Shown piece by piece: positions 49,884 to 58,627 of a stretch of DNA of 64,000 nucleotides. Every line of letters begins with the position of its first letter. Positions within the stretch are counted from its first letter, which is position 1. The stretch spans positions 558,001 through 622,000 of the forward strand of contig JAHBXI010000001.1 of the NCBI GenBank assembly GCA_019636515.1. The letters are read 5' to 3'. The position numbers and the translations under genes were made by a program. Source of the stretch: Phycisphaeraceae bacterium (lineage in GTDB: Bacteria > Planctomycetota > Phycisphaerae > Phycisphaerales > UBA1924). The notes beneath the pieces were generated by a model. The model searched no databases. It was not told the origin of the DNA and saw only the letters and a list, made by a program, of their open reading frames with translations.

Positions 49884-51247
49884 CGCGGACGCTCCGATTC
49901 ATCGCCCGCGGCGGCTTCGCCATCCGGACGCGCCAGGAGCGAATCGATCAGCGAGCGATCGACCGCGGAGTCGGGGGGCGGGGCCGGCGCCACCGCGGAG
50001 GGTTCGGTCACCACACGCTCGGACACACTCCTGGGGGCGGGATCGCCCTCCCCTCGGACCAGAGAATCGATGACCGACGACCCGACCCCAGGCTGATAAG
50101 CCGCCTCGGTTCGCGGAACGGAGCCGTCCGCCGCATCGGTGTCCGCCGATGGCCCCGCCCCCGAAGTGGCCGGAGACAAGGCCGACAGGCTCGCCACGAT
50201 CGCCGCGTTGGCGGATGCCGCCGCGACCGGATCACCGGGAGCGTCCTGCGCCCCGGCCAGCAGACGGTCGATCAACTCGCGGCCGGAATCCGGCTCGCCG
50301 CGAAGGAACGACGCGGTCTGGCCCCCGTGCGTCGCCCCGGACGTGGCGACCTGCTCGGCTCGGGCCTGCTCAACGATCCGCAGAAACAGCGCTTCAAGCG
50401 TCTGGCGAGGCCGGGTCACCCGCAGCACCGAATTGCCGCCCGAGGAGCGTCGCCGGATGACTTCGTCAATCTCCGCCACGGTCTGGTCGTCGAGCGTGTC
50501 GGTCTCGATGGTCGTGCGGTTCTGGCTCTCCAGCAGCGATTCGCACGTCCCCTCGGCCCTCTTCATGCCGCCGTACAGGACGACCATCCGGTCGACGCAG
50601 TCCTCAACGTCGGCGAGCAGGTGACTCGACAGAAGAACCGTCTTTCCGCGTCGTCCCAGTTCGATGATCAGGTCCTTGACCTGGCGCGTGCCGATCGGAT
50701 CCAGCCCCGTCGTCGGCTCATCCAGAATCAGGAAGTCCGGATCGTTGATGAGAGCCTGGGCGATCCCGATCCGCCGCTGCATGCCCTTGGAATACTCCCG
50801 GACCTGGCGGAACTGCGCGCTGGTCAGCCCGATCATGTCGAGGAGTTCATCGATCCGCTTCTCGCGCGTCCGGCGCTCGAGCCCGAAGAGTTTTCCGTAG
50901 TACTCGAGCGTCTCCCGGGCGTCGAGGAACGGGTACAGGTACGACTCCTCGGGGAGGTACCCGATCCGCTTCTTCACCGCGACGTCCGTGGGGGACTTGC
51001 CGAAGACCGCCACCCGCCCCGACGTCGCCGACAGCAGGCCCAGGATGATCTTGATGGTGGTGCTCTTGCCCGACCCGTTGGGACCCAGAAGCCCGAATAC
51101 CTCGCGCGGACGGATCTCGAAGGAAAGCCCGTCAACCGCCCTCGCCCGGCCACGAAGCCAGAAGTCCTTGAATACCTTGGTCAGGTGCTGGACCACCACC
51201 ACGGGGGATCCGAGAGCCGCCGTCGATGGATGTGCCGCATTCACCAC
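49880..51247 (-). CDS. ABC-2 type transporter ATPase with repeat-bearing C-terminal tail
   Basis: A 455-residue ABC ATPase. Walker A is GPNGSGKST, the signature YSKGMQRRIGIAQAL, Walker B LILDEPTTGLDP and the switch His LLSSHLL. ABC-2 exporters of the CcmA/NatA kind are similar. The ABC domain ends at about residue 230; a further 60 residues belong to the usual C-terminal subdomain. The last 150 residues are Ala/Ser/Pro/Asp rich, apparently disordered, and contain three copies of a short motif: LIDRLLAG, VIDSLVRG and LIDSLLAR. The stop overlaps the permease start. It follows the third SPFH gene by 43 bases. Confidence 0.9.
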   Translation of the reverse strand: MVNAAHPSTAALGSPVVVVQHLTKVFKDFWLRGRARAVDGLSFEIRPREVFGLLGPNGSGKSTTIKIILGLLSATSGRVAVFGKSPTDVAVKKRIGYLPEESYLYPFLDARETLEYYGKLFGLERRTREKRIDELLDMIGLTSAQFRQVREYSKGMQRRIGIAQALINDPDFLILDEPTTGLDPIGTRQVKDLIIELGRRGKTVLLSSHLLADVEDCVDRMVVLYGGMKRAEGTCESLLESQNRTTIETDTLDDQTVAEIDEVIRRRSSGGNSVLRVTRPRQTLEALFLRIVEQARAEQVATSGATHGGQTASFLRGEPDSGRELIDRLLAGAQDAPGDPVAAASANAAIVASLSALSPATSGAGPSADTDAADGSVPRTEAAYQPGVGSSVIDSLVRGEGDPAPRSVSERVVTEPSAVAPAPPPDSAVDRSLIDSLLARPDGEAAAGDESERPR

Positions 51248-51290
51248 GCGATGGAACCTCTCTGTCGAACGCCCGCAACGACGCCTGACT

Positions 51291-52694
51291 TCACGTGCCG
51301 GGCGTGGACTTCAAGCCTTCGTCGGTCCTGAACCTGGCGTCGCGCTGGCGACGCTCCCGCTCGGTCCGGGAAGTCTCTGCTTCCGCCTCTCGGATCTTGG
51401 TCTCGATCCGACGGGCGATCTCCGGATCACGGTTGATCACCATCGTGAGCGTGGTCGTCCCTCGCGGGATCAGCATCGTCTCGACCGTCTCACGCTCGCT
51501 GAACGCCCGCAGCGCGTCGGACCATTCCCGATGCACCGTTACCAGCGGGTTCGAGGCGAACTGCTCCATCTTCGCCATGAACGAAGAAAGGTCCGAGCGA
51601 CGCTCGTTGGCGATCGCGGATCGGTACCGGTTCGCCTCGCTCAAAACCCTCGTCACCTCGCCCGCCACTCGCAGCGAAGACTCTTCCGCGCGGCCTTCCA
51701 GGATCACGTCGATCCTCGCCAGCAACGACTCACGCATCGGTTCATCGCCACGCTCGATCGAGGCCTCGTACTCGTCGATCAGCGCGACCAGCGTGGCGGC
51801 CGCTCCGCCCGCCGTCTCGCTCATACGGCGCTGCGCGTCCGACACCGCCTTTTCCTGCAACTGCTGCGCCCTTTGTTGCGCCGTCTGCACCATCGCGAAC
51901 TTGTCCTTCAGAAACAGCGGGGGCATCTTCTCCAGCAGCGACAGACGCTCGATCGTGATCCCCGATCCCGCCCGGTCGAGCGTCGCCTGCGCCACCTCCC
52001 TTGCCCGGGATGCCAGCGAACCGACGTCGTCGTTCGACTGCTTCAAAAGGTCGTCCACCCGGACCTGGGAAGCCGCCTGCACCACCCCGCGCTGCACCGC
52101 CGAGCGAACCAGTCGCTCCTCGATCTCCGGCCGGAGGTTCTCGCTGAACAGGCCGGGGTTGGTTCGGCCGTACCGCACACGCCACTGCATATGCACCAGG
52201 CCGCCGTCGGCGGTGATCGCCGAGCCGTCGTTCTCGGGCTTGAGGCTCTCACGCCCGTACAACTGCGTGATCGGCTTGGCCTTGTCCTCGGACGAGAGGA
52301 ACGGCCAGAACTCCGTCGAAAGATCGACCTGCTCCACGCCCGTGCGCACGCGGATCAGTTCACCAAGCGGGAACGGGGCGCTGAACCGGAACCCCGGCTG
52401 CAGCAGTTCGGGGTCACGCTTGCCGAACAGCAGGCGGATCCCCTGCTCACCCTCGTTCACGCCCTGGAACCCGCTCACAAGGAACAGGCCGCCCAGAACC
52501 ACCATCGCCAGTTGCACCAGGCGGTACGTGATCCGCAGCGCCTCGTGCAGCGACTGGTTCGCCGGGTCCATCGCGTCCGACGGATCCGTCGAGTCCGCCG
52601 TCGCGCGCAGCGACACCGACACCCCGCGACGGGCCAGGTCGGCCGGATCGGAAGTCGATCGCCCGGAAGGGCCCATCGGGCCGGCGCTGCTCAT
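51291..52694 (-). CDS. SPFH-domain (HflK/HflC-like) protein, third of three
   Basis: A 467-residue membrane-anchored SPFH/prohibitin-type protein. A disordered 50-residue N-terminus precedes a single membrane helix (YRLVQLAMVVLGGLFLVSGF), directly followed by the SPFH start VNEGEQGIRLLFGKRDPELL and LQPGFRFSAPFPLGEL. Long charged helices occur from about residue 250 to 370, as expected for the ring-forming coiled-coil part. Such proteins assemble into large cages in the membrane and modulate partners such as FtsH. ATG 52694 overlaps the previous gene's stop as ATGA. It lies between the HflC-like protein and the ABC ATPase. Confidence 0.84.
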   Translation of the reverse strand: MSSAGPMGPSGRSTSDPADLARRGVSVSLRATADSTDPSDAMDPANQSLHEALRITYRLVQLAMVVLGGLFLVSGFQGVNEGEQGIRLLFGKRDPELLQPGFRFSAPFPLGELIRVRTGVEQVDLSTEFWPFLSSEDKAKPITQLYGRESLKPENDGSAITADGGLVHMQWRVRYGRTNPGLFSENLRPEIEERLVRSAVQRGVVQAASQVRVDDLLKQSNDDVGSLASRAREVAQATLDRAGSGITIERLSLLEKMPPLFLKDKFAMVQTAQQRAQQLQEKAVSDAQRRMSETAGGAAATLVALIDEYEASIERGDEPMRESLLARIDVILEGRAEESSLRVAGEVTRVLSEANRYRSAIANERRSDLSSFMAKMEQFASNPLVTVHREWSDALRAFSERETVETMLIPRGTTTLTMVINRDPEIARRIETKIREAEAETSRTERERRQRDARFRTDEGLKSTPGT

Positions 52695-53767
52695 CGGGAT
52701 CCCTCCGATGAGGAAACCGGGCGACCACCCGGCCCCGACGCTTGGCCGTCATCTTCTCCACGCGAGGCGGGGGTTGGGGGGGCCTGGGCCCCGCCGAGCC
52801 ATTCCGTGGGAAACTTCGAGTCGGGGATCTGCCCGGCACGAAGCCCGTTCATCGCGTCGGGGTTGACAAACGACATGCCCGGCATTGAAGACGGCAGCAC
52901 CAGCGTGGTCTTGCGGGCCAGAACCTCTCGCATGAACTCCATGTTCTTCAGGAACACCGCCAATTCCGGGTTGGAGTTCATCACCTGGAGGTACTGCGCC
53001 GCCTCCTTGTCGCCCGCCGATCGGATCTCCTGCGCCCGACGCTCCGCAAAGGCACGGATGCGCTGCGCGTCGGACTCGGCCTGGGCACGGATCGCCGCCG
53101 CCTCGGCCTCGGCCCTGGCTTCGATGTCCTTCGCCAGGCGGTCGCGGTTGGCGCCCATCGCGTCGAAGACCGCTTTCGAAGTCTCTTCCGGCAGGCGGAT
53201 CCGGTTGATCCCCACGTCCAGCACGCGCACCCCCAGGTCGGCGATCCCCTGCCCGCCGGGGCTGGCCGCCACGACCTGCTCGAGGATCCGCCGCTCGAGT
53301 TCGGGCAACAGCGTCCCATCCGCCCGAGACGAGAAGAGTTGGTCCATCCGGTACTGGCTGACCGCGCCGAGAGAACTTCGCAGCAGCCCTCGCAGCGATT
53401 CCTCGGCGAGGCGGTAATGCTCGTCCGCACGCTCCCCCGCCCCCGAGAATCGCTTGAAAAACCGCAGCGGATCCTCGACCCGCCACGTGCAGAAGGCCTC
53501 GACGATGATCTGGCGGCTGTCGGCCGTCTGCTGCGTCTCGCTCACGGTCTGCAGGAAACGCTGCCGCGAGTCGTACTTGGTCACCGACTGCACCGGGTAG
53601 GGCCACTTGAAGTTCAGGCCGGGGTCTTTCTTCACGTCCGACTCGGTCGCTCCGCCGAACGTCGTCACGACCGCCGTCTCGGTGTACTTGACCGTGAACG
53701 TCGCCGTGTAGGCGATCAACGCGAGAAGCACCAGTGCGGTGAGAATCAGAACCACCATTCGATTCAC
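52691..53767 (-). CDS. HflC-like SPFH protein
   Basis: A 358-residue SPFH protein close to HflC. The N-terminal helix (MVVLILTALVLLALIAYTAT) leads into KYTETAVVTTFGGATESDV, DPGLNFKWPYPVQSV and YDSRQRFLQ; the helical region AEAEAAAIRAQAESDAQRI is the classical HflC/HflK coiled coil. The C-terminal 60 residues (Pro/Gly/Ser rich) are extra. HflC normally pairs with HflK around the FtsH protease in the inner membrane; the gene upstream is the HflK-like partner, but no ftsH is nearby. ATG 53767 is used. The stop overlaps the start of the third SPFH gene. Confidence 0.88.
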   Translation of the reverse strand: MNRMVVLILTALVLLALIAYTATFTVKYTETAVVTTFGGATESDVKKDPGLNFKWPYPVQSVTKYDSRQRFLQTVSETQQTADSRQIIVEAFCTWRVEDPLRFFKRFSGAGERADEHYRLAEESLRGLLRSSLGAVSQYRMDQLFSSRADGTLLPELERRILEQVVAASPGGQGIADLGVRVLDVGINRIRLPEETSKAVFDAMGANRDRLAKDIEARAEAEAAAIRAQAESDAQRIRAFAERRAQEIRSAGDKEAAQYLQVMNSNPELAVFLKNMEFMREVLARKTTLVLPSSMPGMSFVNPDAMNGLRAGQIPDSKFPTEWLGGAQAPPTPASRGEDDGQASGPGGRPVSSSEGSR

Positions 53768-53856
53768 GGGCAGTCTCCTGTCGGCGGGTCCTCATGCCCT
53801 CAAGGGCATCAGGCCCCGGCGCCTGGCGGGATTCGCCGCGGCGCCGCGTGGCCGTG

Positions 53857-55983
53857 TCAATAGTCCCTCGGTGAGTCGCCCCTGGGCATGAACGTGCTCA
53901 CCCCGGTGTCGACGTCCTGGAGTTCGGCCTGCAGCCGCAGGTCCGACACGGCATCACTGACGATGAACACCCGCGATCCGGCCATCGCGGCCCGCAGCGC
54001 GTCGAAGTACTCACCGGCCCGGAACACGGCCGGGGATGCTTCGAACGCCACGATCTGGCCCAGGTACCTCGAGGCCCGGCCGCGCTCGCCCATGTGACGG
54101 GTCCACCGTTCGGCCTTGGCCCTGGCCACCAACTCCGAGGCGCTCCCCCCCGCACGCTCCAGGAGCGACTGGATCTTCAGTTCCTGTTCCGTGATCGCCC
54201 CCGCCGCGGCCTTCTCCAACTGCATCCGCTCGAGGGTGACGATCTCCTCGGATAGGCGTCTGGCCAGGTCGGTGCTCCCGACAACCTTGGTCAGGATCTC
54301 GACTTCTTCCTTCCGGGCCGATTCGATCTTTGCCTCCATCTTCCTGTCGGCCTGGACGACCTTCTCGAAACTCTGAGAGACCGCCTTGTTCGGGTGGGCG
54401 TTGGTGATCCCCACGAAGAGCACTTCGATCCCCGCCCCGCGCCCAACCCCGTCAGGCCCGGGGTTCAATCGCTCAAACGCCGACCGAAGAGAACGCGCCA
54501 ACTCCTCGTTGAGCGAAGCGCGGTCGCCACCGACCACCTCATCGACCGTCCGGTGCGACAGGAATCGCATGATCTCCCGCCGGGCCACCGCCTCCAGGAG
54601 GCCGTCACGCATCTCCGGCGGCGCGAAAGAATCAAACTGCCGGACGTCACGCACCGCGTAATACATGGGGATCTCGACCGACACCAGCGCCACGCCGCTC
54701 TCACCCCGCCGGGTGGCGGGCTCGACCATGCGCAAGGATTCCAGCCGAGACGGCTGCACCACCTGGTAGACCTCTTCTCCGACGTGGTCGTTGGTCCACA
54801 GGATCGCCGTCATCGTGTTGGCCGGGGGCGGCGAACCAAGGTCGAGCACCCGGACGCCCGTGGTCGTGTACCCCAGCACCTCGCGCGGACGATCCGGCAA
54901 CTTCCTCGAGTAATCCGGGATCTCGACACGCTCCATCGGCCACGGCAGTTTCACGTTCAGGCCAGGCTCGATCACGCGGGAGAATGAACCCCACCGGAGC
55001 ACCATCCCCTGCTGGTGCGGCTGGATGACCGTGAACGACGACAGGCCCCACACCACCAGGACCGCCACCGCCGCCAGCGCCCCGATCCGACGAGAGATCA
55101 ACTGGTAGAACCAACTCGACGAGACATCGAATCCCAACTGGTAATTAATCGCCTCGCTCACCGACTTGGCGATCCGATCCGGGGCCGCGACAAAGGAAAG
55201 CACCCGGGAATCAAACGCCGGGCGAGGGTTCTCGCCCGCCTTGCGCGGCCGGTACAGATCGAGCACGAAATTCAGGAACACCTCCGCGCCCAGCAGCACC
55301 ATCAGCAGCGCCAGGGCGATCGGGAGGTGACGCCGCACCGCGTCCGTGCCGGCGTAGTCGACAAAGTGCCCGACGGTGATCGCCAGGCCGATCAGCGACG
55401 ACGCCACCGCGTACGCCGCGCCGCCACGAAGGTTCGCCCAGGCCGGGTGCTTCGCCATCCCCGACACGAAACGCGCGAAGATAAAACCCGTCACCGCCAT
55501 TCCAAGCCCCACCGCGATCGCCCAACCATCCGGATCGCTCAGCGAAGCCGGTATCTGTCCCTCCTGAGCCTTGATCTGGCTGCCGATCACCCGGATGCGC
55601 AGGATCCCCGCCAGCAAGAGCCCCCCGCCCACCAGCAGGCTCACCGCGGGGATGAAATACCGATACAGCGACGCCAGCCGCCGCGACGCCACGCGAAACT
55701 CGTCACCCGACGAATCGAACACCGATCCGCTCGCCCCGGATGTCTGAGCCAGCGCCTCGGCCTCCAGCGCCTCGATCCGCTCCCGGCGGTGCTGGTCGAA
55801 CACGATCGACAACCCGAGCCACACCGGCACCCCGAACCCGACGATGAGCGCCCCCGACAGCGTGACCGTGTCGCGGTGCAGAACCCCGTAAATCAGCAGG
55901 ATCAGCGCCTGGGCCGTCTGGATCACCAGCCCGAGCACCGAGACACTGGTCGCCTTCCGATACGTGAGATAGTCGGCCTTCAT
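53857..55983 (-). CDS. HflK-like SPFH protein with six extra N-terminal membrane segments
   Basis: A 708-residue protein. The first 260 residues contain six hydrophobic segments (for example SVSVLGLVIQTAQALILLIY, YFIPAVSLLVGGGLLLAGIL and LPIALALLMVLLGAEVFLNF). A seventh (IGALAAVAVLVVWGLSSFTV) precedes the SPFH domain, which begins QPHQQGMVLRWGSFSRVIEP and GLNVKLPWPMERVEI. It ends in a long charged coiled-coil region (RKMEAKIESARKEEVEILTK). Ordinary HflK has one membrane helix, so this is a clear fusion. ATG 55983 is preferred to 56028. It is the first gene of the minus-strand SPFH/ABC operon; the HflC-like gene follows after 89 bases. Confidence 0.86.
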   Translation of the reverse strand: MKADYLTYRKATSVSVLGLVIQTAQALILLIYGVLHRDTVTLSGALIVGFGVPVWLGLSIVFDQHRRERIEALEAEALAQTSGASGSVFDSSGDEFRVASRRLASLYRYFIPAVSLLVGGGLLLAGILRIRVIGSQIKAQEGQIPASLSDPDGWAIAVGLGMAVTGFIFARFVSGMAKHPAWANLRGGAAYAVASSLIGLAITVGHFVDYAGTDAVRRHLPIALALLMVLLGAEVFLNFVLDLYRPRKAGENPRPAFDSRVLSFVAAPDRIAKSVSEAINYQLGFDVSSSWFYQLISRRIGALAAVAVLVVWGLSSFTVIQPHQQGMVLRWGSFSRVIEPGLNVKLPWPMERVEIPDYSRKLPDRPREVLGYTTTGVRVLDLGSPPPANTMTAILWTNDHVGEEVYQVVQPSRLESLRMVEPATRRGESGVALVSVEIPMYYAVRDVRQFDSFAPPEMRDGLLEAVARREIMRFLSHRTVDEVVGGDRASLNEELARSLRSAFERLNPGPDGVGRGAGIEVLFVGITNAHPNKAVSQSFEKVVQADRKMEAKIESARKEEVEILTKVVGSTDLARRLSEEIVTLERMQLEKAAAGAITEQELKIQSLLERAGGSASELVARAKAERWTRHMGERGRASRYLGQIVAFEASPAVFRAGEYFDALRAAMAGSRVFIVSDAVSDLRLQAELQDVDTGVSTFMPRGDSPRDY

Positions 55984-56100
55984 CCGCTGACCCGCCCGTG
56001 GCGGCTCCACTTCGACATACCCGACCAACCGACTTGCTCTTCCACGGGACCATGGCGGTCCTTGAAACGCCGGAAGACTCCCACGCTCGATCCCACCCTA

Positions 56101-56128
56101 AACCTCAGGCCCCGAACCTCAGGCCCCG
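56101..56128 (+). repeat. 14-base tandem duplication
   Basis: AACCTCAGGCCCCG occurs twice in direct succession at 56101-56114 and 56115-56128 without mismatch, in the intergenic region near the start of the HflK-like gene. It could be an operator-like direct repeat or simple slippage. Confidence 0.9.
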
Positions 56129-56445
56129 CGAGCCCGACACCCGCTCCATACGCGACGCCGCAGTCCGCGACCAACAATACCAGCCAAGCGTGGATGCGGC
56201 ACCGCATCGACCGCCCGATCGGCCTCCATTCTCCCACTTCTCTGCCCGCCTGTCCACCGGACCGGAGAACCCGGCCCTGTCTGAGGCGTCAGTCTTGCGC
56301 CTCCATCTCCCCGTGTCAAACCCGTCACCCGCGGACACCCAAGCAAGAGAGTGCCTCGCGAGACTCAACCGACGACCTCGCCGTCAACTCCCACCCGCCC
56401 TCGACTGTCCCGGCTTGCCCGCATGCGGAATGACTCAACAACGGG

Positions 56446-56474
56446 GCAAGGCACCGGGTTCGCCGGTGCCTTGC
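56446..56474. other. perfect 12-bp stem-loop in intergenic region
   Basis: GCAAGGCACCGG (56446-56457) pairs without mismatch with CCGGTGCCTTGC (56463-56474) around a GTTCG loop. No T-run follows on either strand. It is not flanked by gene ends, so a terminator for a known gene is unlikely; it may be an RNA structure or the end of an unseen transcript. Confidence 0.7.
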
Positions 56475-56713
56475 GTCAGAATGGGGAGATGGCTGTTCGT
56501 CCCGCGTGCTACGATCCGCGGCGGGATGGGTTCGCCCGGGATCGAAAAAAATTTACGACCACAAGCCGCTCTCGCTCGTGCCGGAGTCCTTCCCCCACAT
56601 CTCGCGCCCGCGGGGTTGTCCCGACGACCGACGACGCGAACACTCCTGTCCGGGCGGCCGCTCGCTCCGTACACCGGCCGGGCTCGCTCCGATCCCGAGT
56701 CCATTCGCCAGTC

Positions 56714-58072
56714 ATGCCCCAGCAAATCCTCTCCATCGCCCGCAACGCGTTTGTCGAAAGCCTCCGGCAACCGATCTTCCTTCTCCTGGTGCTCCTGTCG
56801 GGCGTCCTTCAGGTCTTCAACACCTGGAACACCGGGTACTCCATGAGTTACTCGGAAACCGGTGAGGTCTCGGGCGACAACAAACTCCTGCTCGACATCG
56901 GCATGTCGACGGTCTTCGTCGCCGCGACGATCCTGGCCGCCTTCATCGCCACCAGCGTCTTGTCTCGCGAGATCGAGAACAAGACCGTCCTGACCGTCGT
57001 TTCCAAGCCCGTCGCCAGGCCGCTGCTCATCATCGGGAAGTACCTCGGGGTCGCCGCCGCCATCGTCGTCGCCACCATCACCATGCTCATCTACCTCCTG
57101 TTTGCCATCAGGCACGAGGTGATGAGCACCGCCGCCGACGACCTCGACGGTCCGGTCCTGCTCTTCAGCCTGACCGCCACGTTCGCCGCCCTGGCCCTGG
57201 CCGCCTGGACCAATTACTTCTACGGGTGGAACTTCCCGCAGACCGCCGTCTCGCTCCTGCTTCCTTTCTGCGCCGTCGCCTACTTTCTCACGCTCTGCGT
57301 CGGGAAGCAGTGGAACCTCCAATCTCCCGCCACCGATTTCAAGCCCCAGATCACCATCGCCTGCTTCTGCCTGACCATGGCCATCCTCGTGCTCACCAGC
57401 ATCGCCACCGCCGCGTCCTCGCGCCTGGGCCAGGTTGCCACGATCGGCGTATGCCTCACCGTCTTTGTGCTCTCCCTGCTGACGAACCACCTGATCGGTC
57501 GCCACGTCTACCACAACGCCTTCATCGGCATCGTCCGGCAAGCCAACTCCCTCGACATCACCCGTTCAGAACTCGCCCGGCCAGGTGATGCCTTCGTCGT
57601 CGAACTCCAGCAGGACCCCACCTCCTCCGTACGGCCGGGCACGTCCATCTACTACGGGCCAAGCCCGAATGGTTCGGCGCTGATGGTCGCTCGCCACGAG
57701 CCGTTCTCCGGCGACCCCGCCGACGGCGGCCGATTCGTCGATCCTTCCACCCCGTTCGCCCTGGTCGCCACGCAGGTCAAGGGACGGATGATCACCGTCC
57801 GCGTCGCCGGCTCGGGAGCCGCCCACTCGGTCGTTCGCCCGCCGCGAGAGGGCGACTACGTCTTTACCTCCCCCACCCGGGTCGCCTGGGCCGCCTTGCT
57901 CCCCTGGGCGGGACTCCCAAACCTCCAGCACTTCTGGCTCATCGATGCCGTCTCCCAGAACCACGCGATCCCGTTCTTCCACGCCTTTATGATCGCCGCT
58001 TACGCCCTCTGCCATATCACCGTTTTCCTGTCGCTCGGTGTCATCGCTTTCCAGACCCGAGACGTCGGATAA
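56714..58072 (+). CDS. ABC-2 type transporter permease
   Basis: A 452-residue membrane protein of the ABC-2 permease type. It starts MPQQILSIARNAFVESLRQP before the first helix (IFLLLVLLSGVLQVF). The ABC-2 pattern continues with FVAATILAAFIATSVLSREIE, a coupling stretch NKTVLTVVSKPVARPLLIIGK, four to five helices to about residue 270, a soluble domain of about 130 residues, and a last helix at FFHAFMIAAYALCHITVFLS. ATG 56714 fits the family; the frame is open further upstream but without coding character. No ATPase is next to it on this strand. It is divergent from the SPFH/ABC operon, whose ATPase (or the one at 36252) could power it. Confidence 0.85.
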   Translation: MPQQILSIARNAFVESLRQPIFLLLVLLSGVLQVFNTWNTGYSMSYSETGEVSGDNKLLLDIGMSTVFVAATILAAFIATSVLSREIENKTVLTVVSKPVARPLLIIGKYLGVAAAIVVATITMLIYLLFAIRHEVMSTAADDLDGPVLLFSLTATFAALALAAWTNYFYGWNFPQTAVSLLLPFCAVAYFLTLCVGKQWNLQSPATDFKPQITIACFCLTMAILVLTSIATAASSRLGQVATIGVCLTVFVLSLLTNHLIGRHVYHNAFIGIVRQANSLDITRSELARPGDAFVVELQQDPTSSVRPGTSIYYGPSPNGSALMVARHEPFSGDPADGGRFVDPSTPFALVATQVKGRMITVRVAGSGAAHSVVRPPREGDYVFTSPTRVAWAALLPWAGLPNLQHFWLIDAVSQNHAIPFFHAFMIAAYALCHITVFLSLGVIAFQTRDVG

Positions 58073-58381
58073 GGGGTTTTCCCTACGGCCGGCGGCGGGG
58101 CTTCCCTGGCCTTTCAACCGCGAATCACCCCCCGGCCCCGAAAGTGGCCCCGATCACGCATCCCGGTTAGAATTACCACGTTCCTCATCCTTTGCCTCAC
58201 GGAGATGAGCCCGGAAGCGGATGAGAGCGAGAAACGAGATTTGCTTCTCGCGGATCGGATTTTCAATGGCGGCGAGTCAGCCGCAAGGGTCGCTGATCGA
58301 TCGCCAGCCCGTGACCACACCGATCTCCCGGACCACACCCCGCGGGGGTGCTTTGTCGCATCCCGAATCGGAAGGATTGCC
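58073..58381. other. intergenic region with leader hairpin
   Basis: 309 bases between the ABC permease and the 81-residue gene. GCGAGAA (58227-58233) pairs with TTCTCGC (58245-58251) around an 11-base loop, about 130 bases before the small gene's start. An in-frame ATG at 58205 would add 59 hydrophilic residues to that gene but lacks a well-spaced ribosome-binding site. Nothing else stands out. Confidence 0.4.
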
Positions 58382-58627
58382 ATGAAATTTTCTTCGCTCG
58401 ACAAGCCGCAGAAGATCAAGATTATTGTCGCCGGCGCCGGCCTCCTGGTTGGCGCGGGGCTGATCGTAAACGCCGCGACCGACGGCGCGATCAAGGAAAC
58501 CATCGCCCCCACCGAGAAGCCCGCTCCCCCGCCGATCGAAACCAAGCAGGCGGAAGAGTACAAAAGGCAGATGCGCCAGATCGAGCAGACCGAGCAGGCG
58601 GGAACCTCTTATTCCGCCGGCGGCTGA
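58382..58627 (+). CDS. small membrane-anchored protein
   Basis: An 81-residue protein with one N-terminal hydrophobic segment (IIVAGAGLLVGAGLIVNAAT) and a charged, helical C-terminal tail (PPIETKQAEEYKRQMRQIEQ). GGAAGGA lies just before ATG 58382. The short basic start (MKFSSLDKPQKIK) is that of a membrane anchor with the tail probably in the periplasm. I do not recognise a family. It is monocistronic between the ABC permease and rplI on the opposite strand. Confidence 0.7.
   Translation: MKFSSLDKPQKIKIIVAGAGLLVGAGLIVNAATDGAIKETIAPTEKPAPPPIETKQAEEYKRQMRQIEQTEQAGTSYSAGG

Larger units (their letters stand above)
55984..56713. promoter_or_regulatory. divergent intergenic region of the SPFH/ABC cluster
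   Basis: 730 bases separate two divergent starts. Frames across it are Arg/Pro rich and show no domain, so it is treated as noncoding. It holds a 14-base tandem duplication (56101-56128), a perfect 12-bp hairpin (56446-56474) and an A/T-rich stretch near 56546-56556 upstream of the permease gene. Promoters for both sides should lie here; none was identified with confidence. Confidence 0.5.

Noticed and set aside
55015-56433. 472-codon plus-strand open frame
   Set aside because: Antisense to the HflK-like gene; Arg/His/Pro-rich with no recognisable fold.
56446-56474. tRNA T-arm-like GTTCG within a GC stem
   Set aside because: No anticodon or acceptor arm around it; the stem is a simple perfect hairpin.
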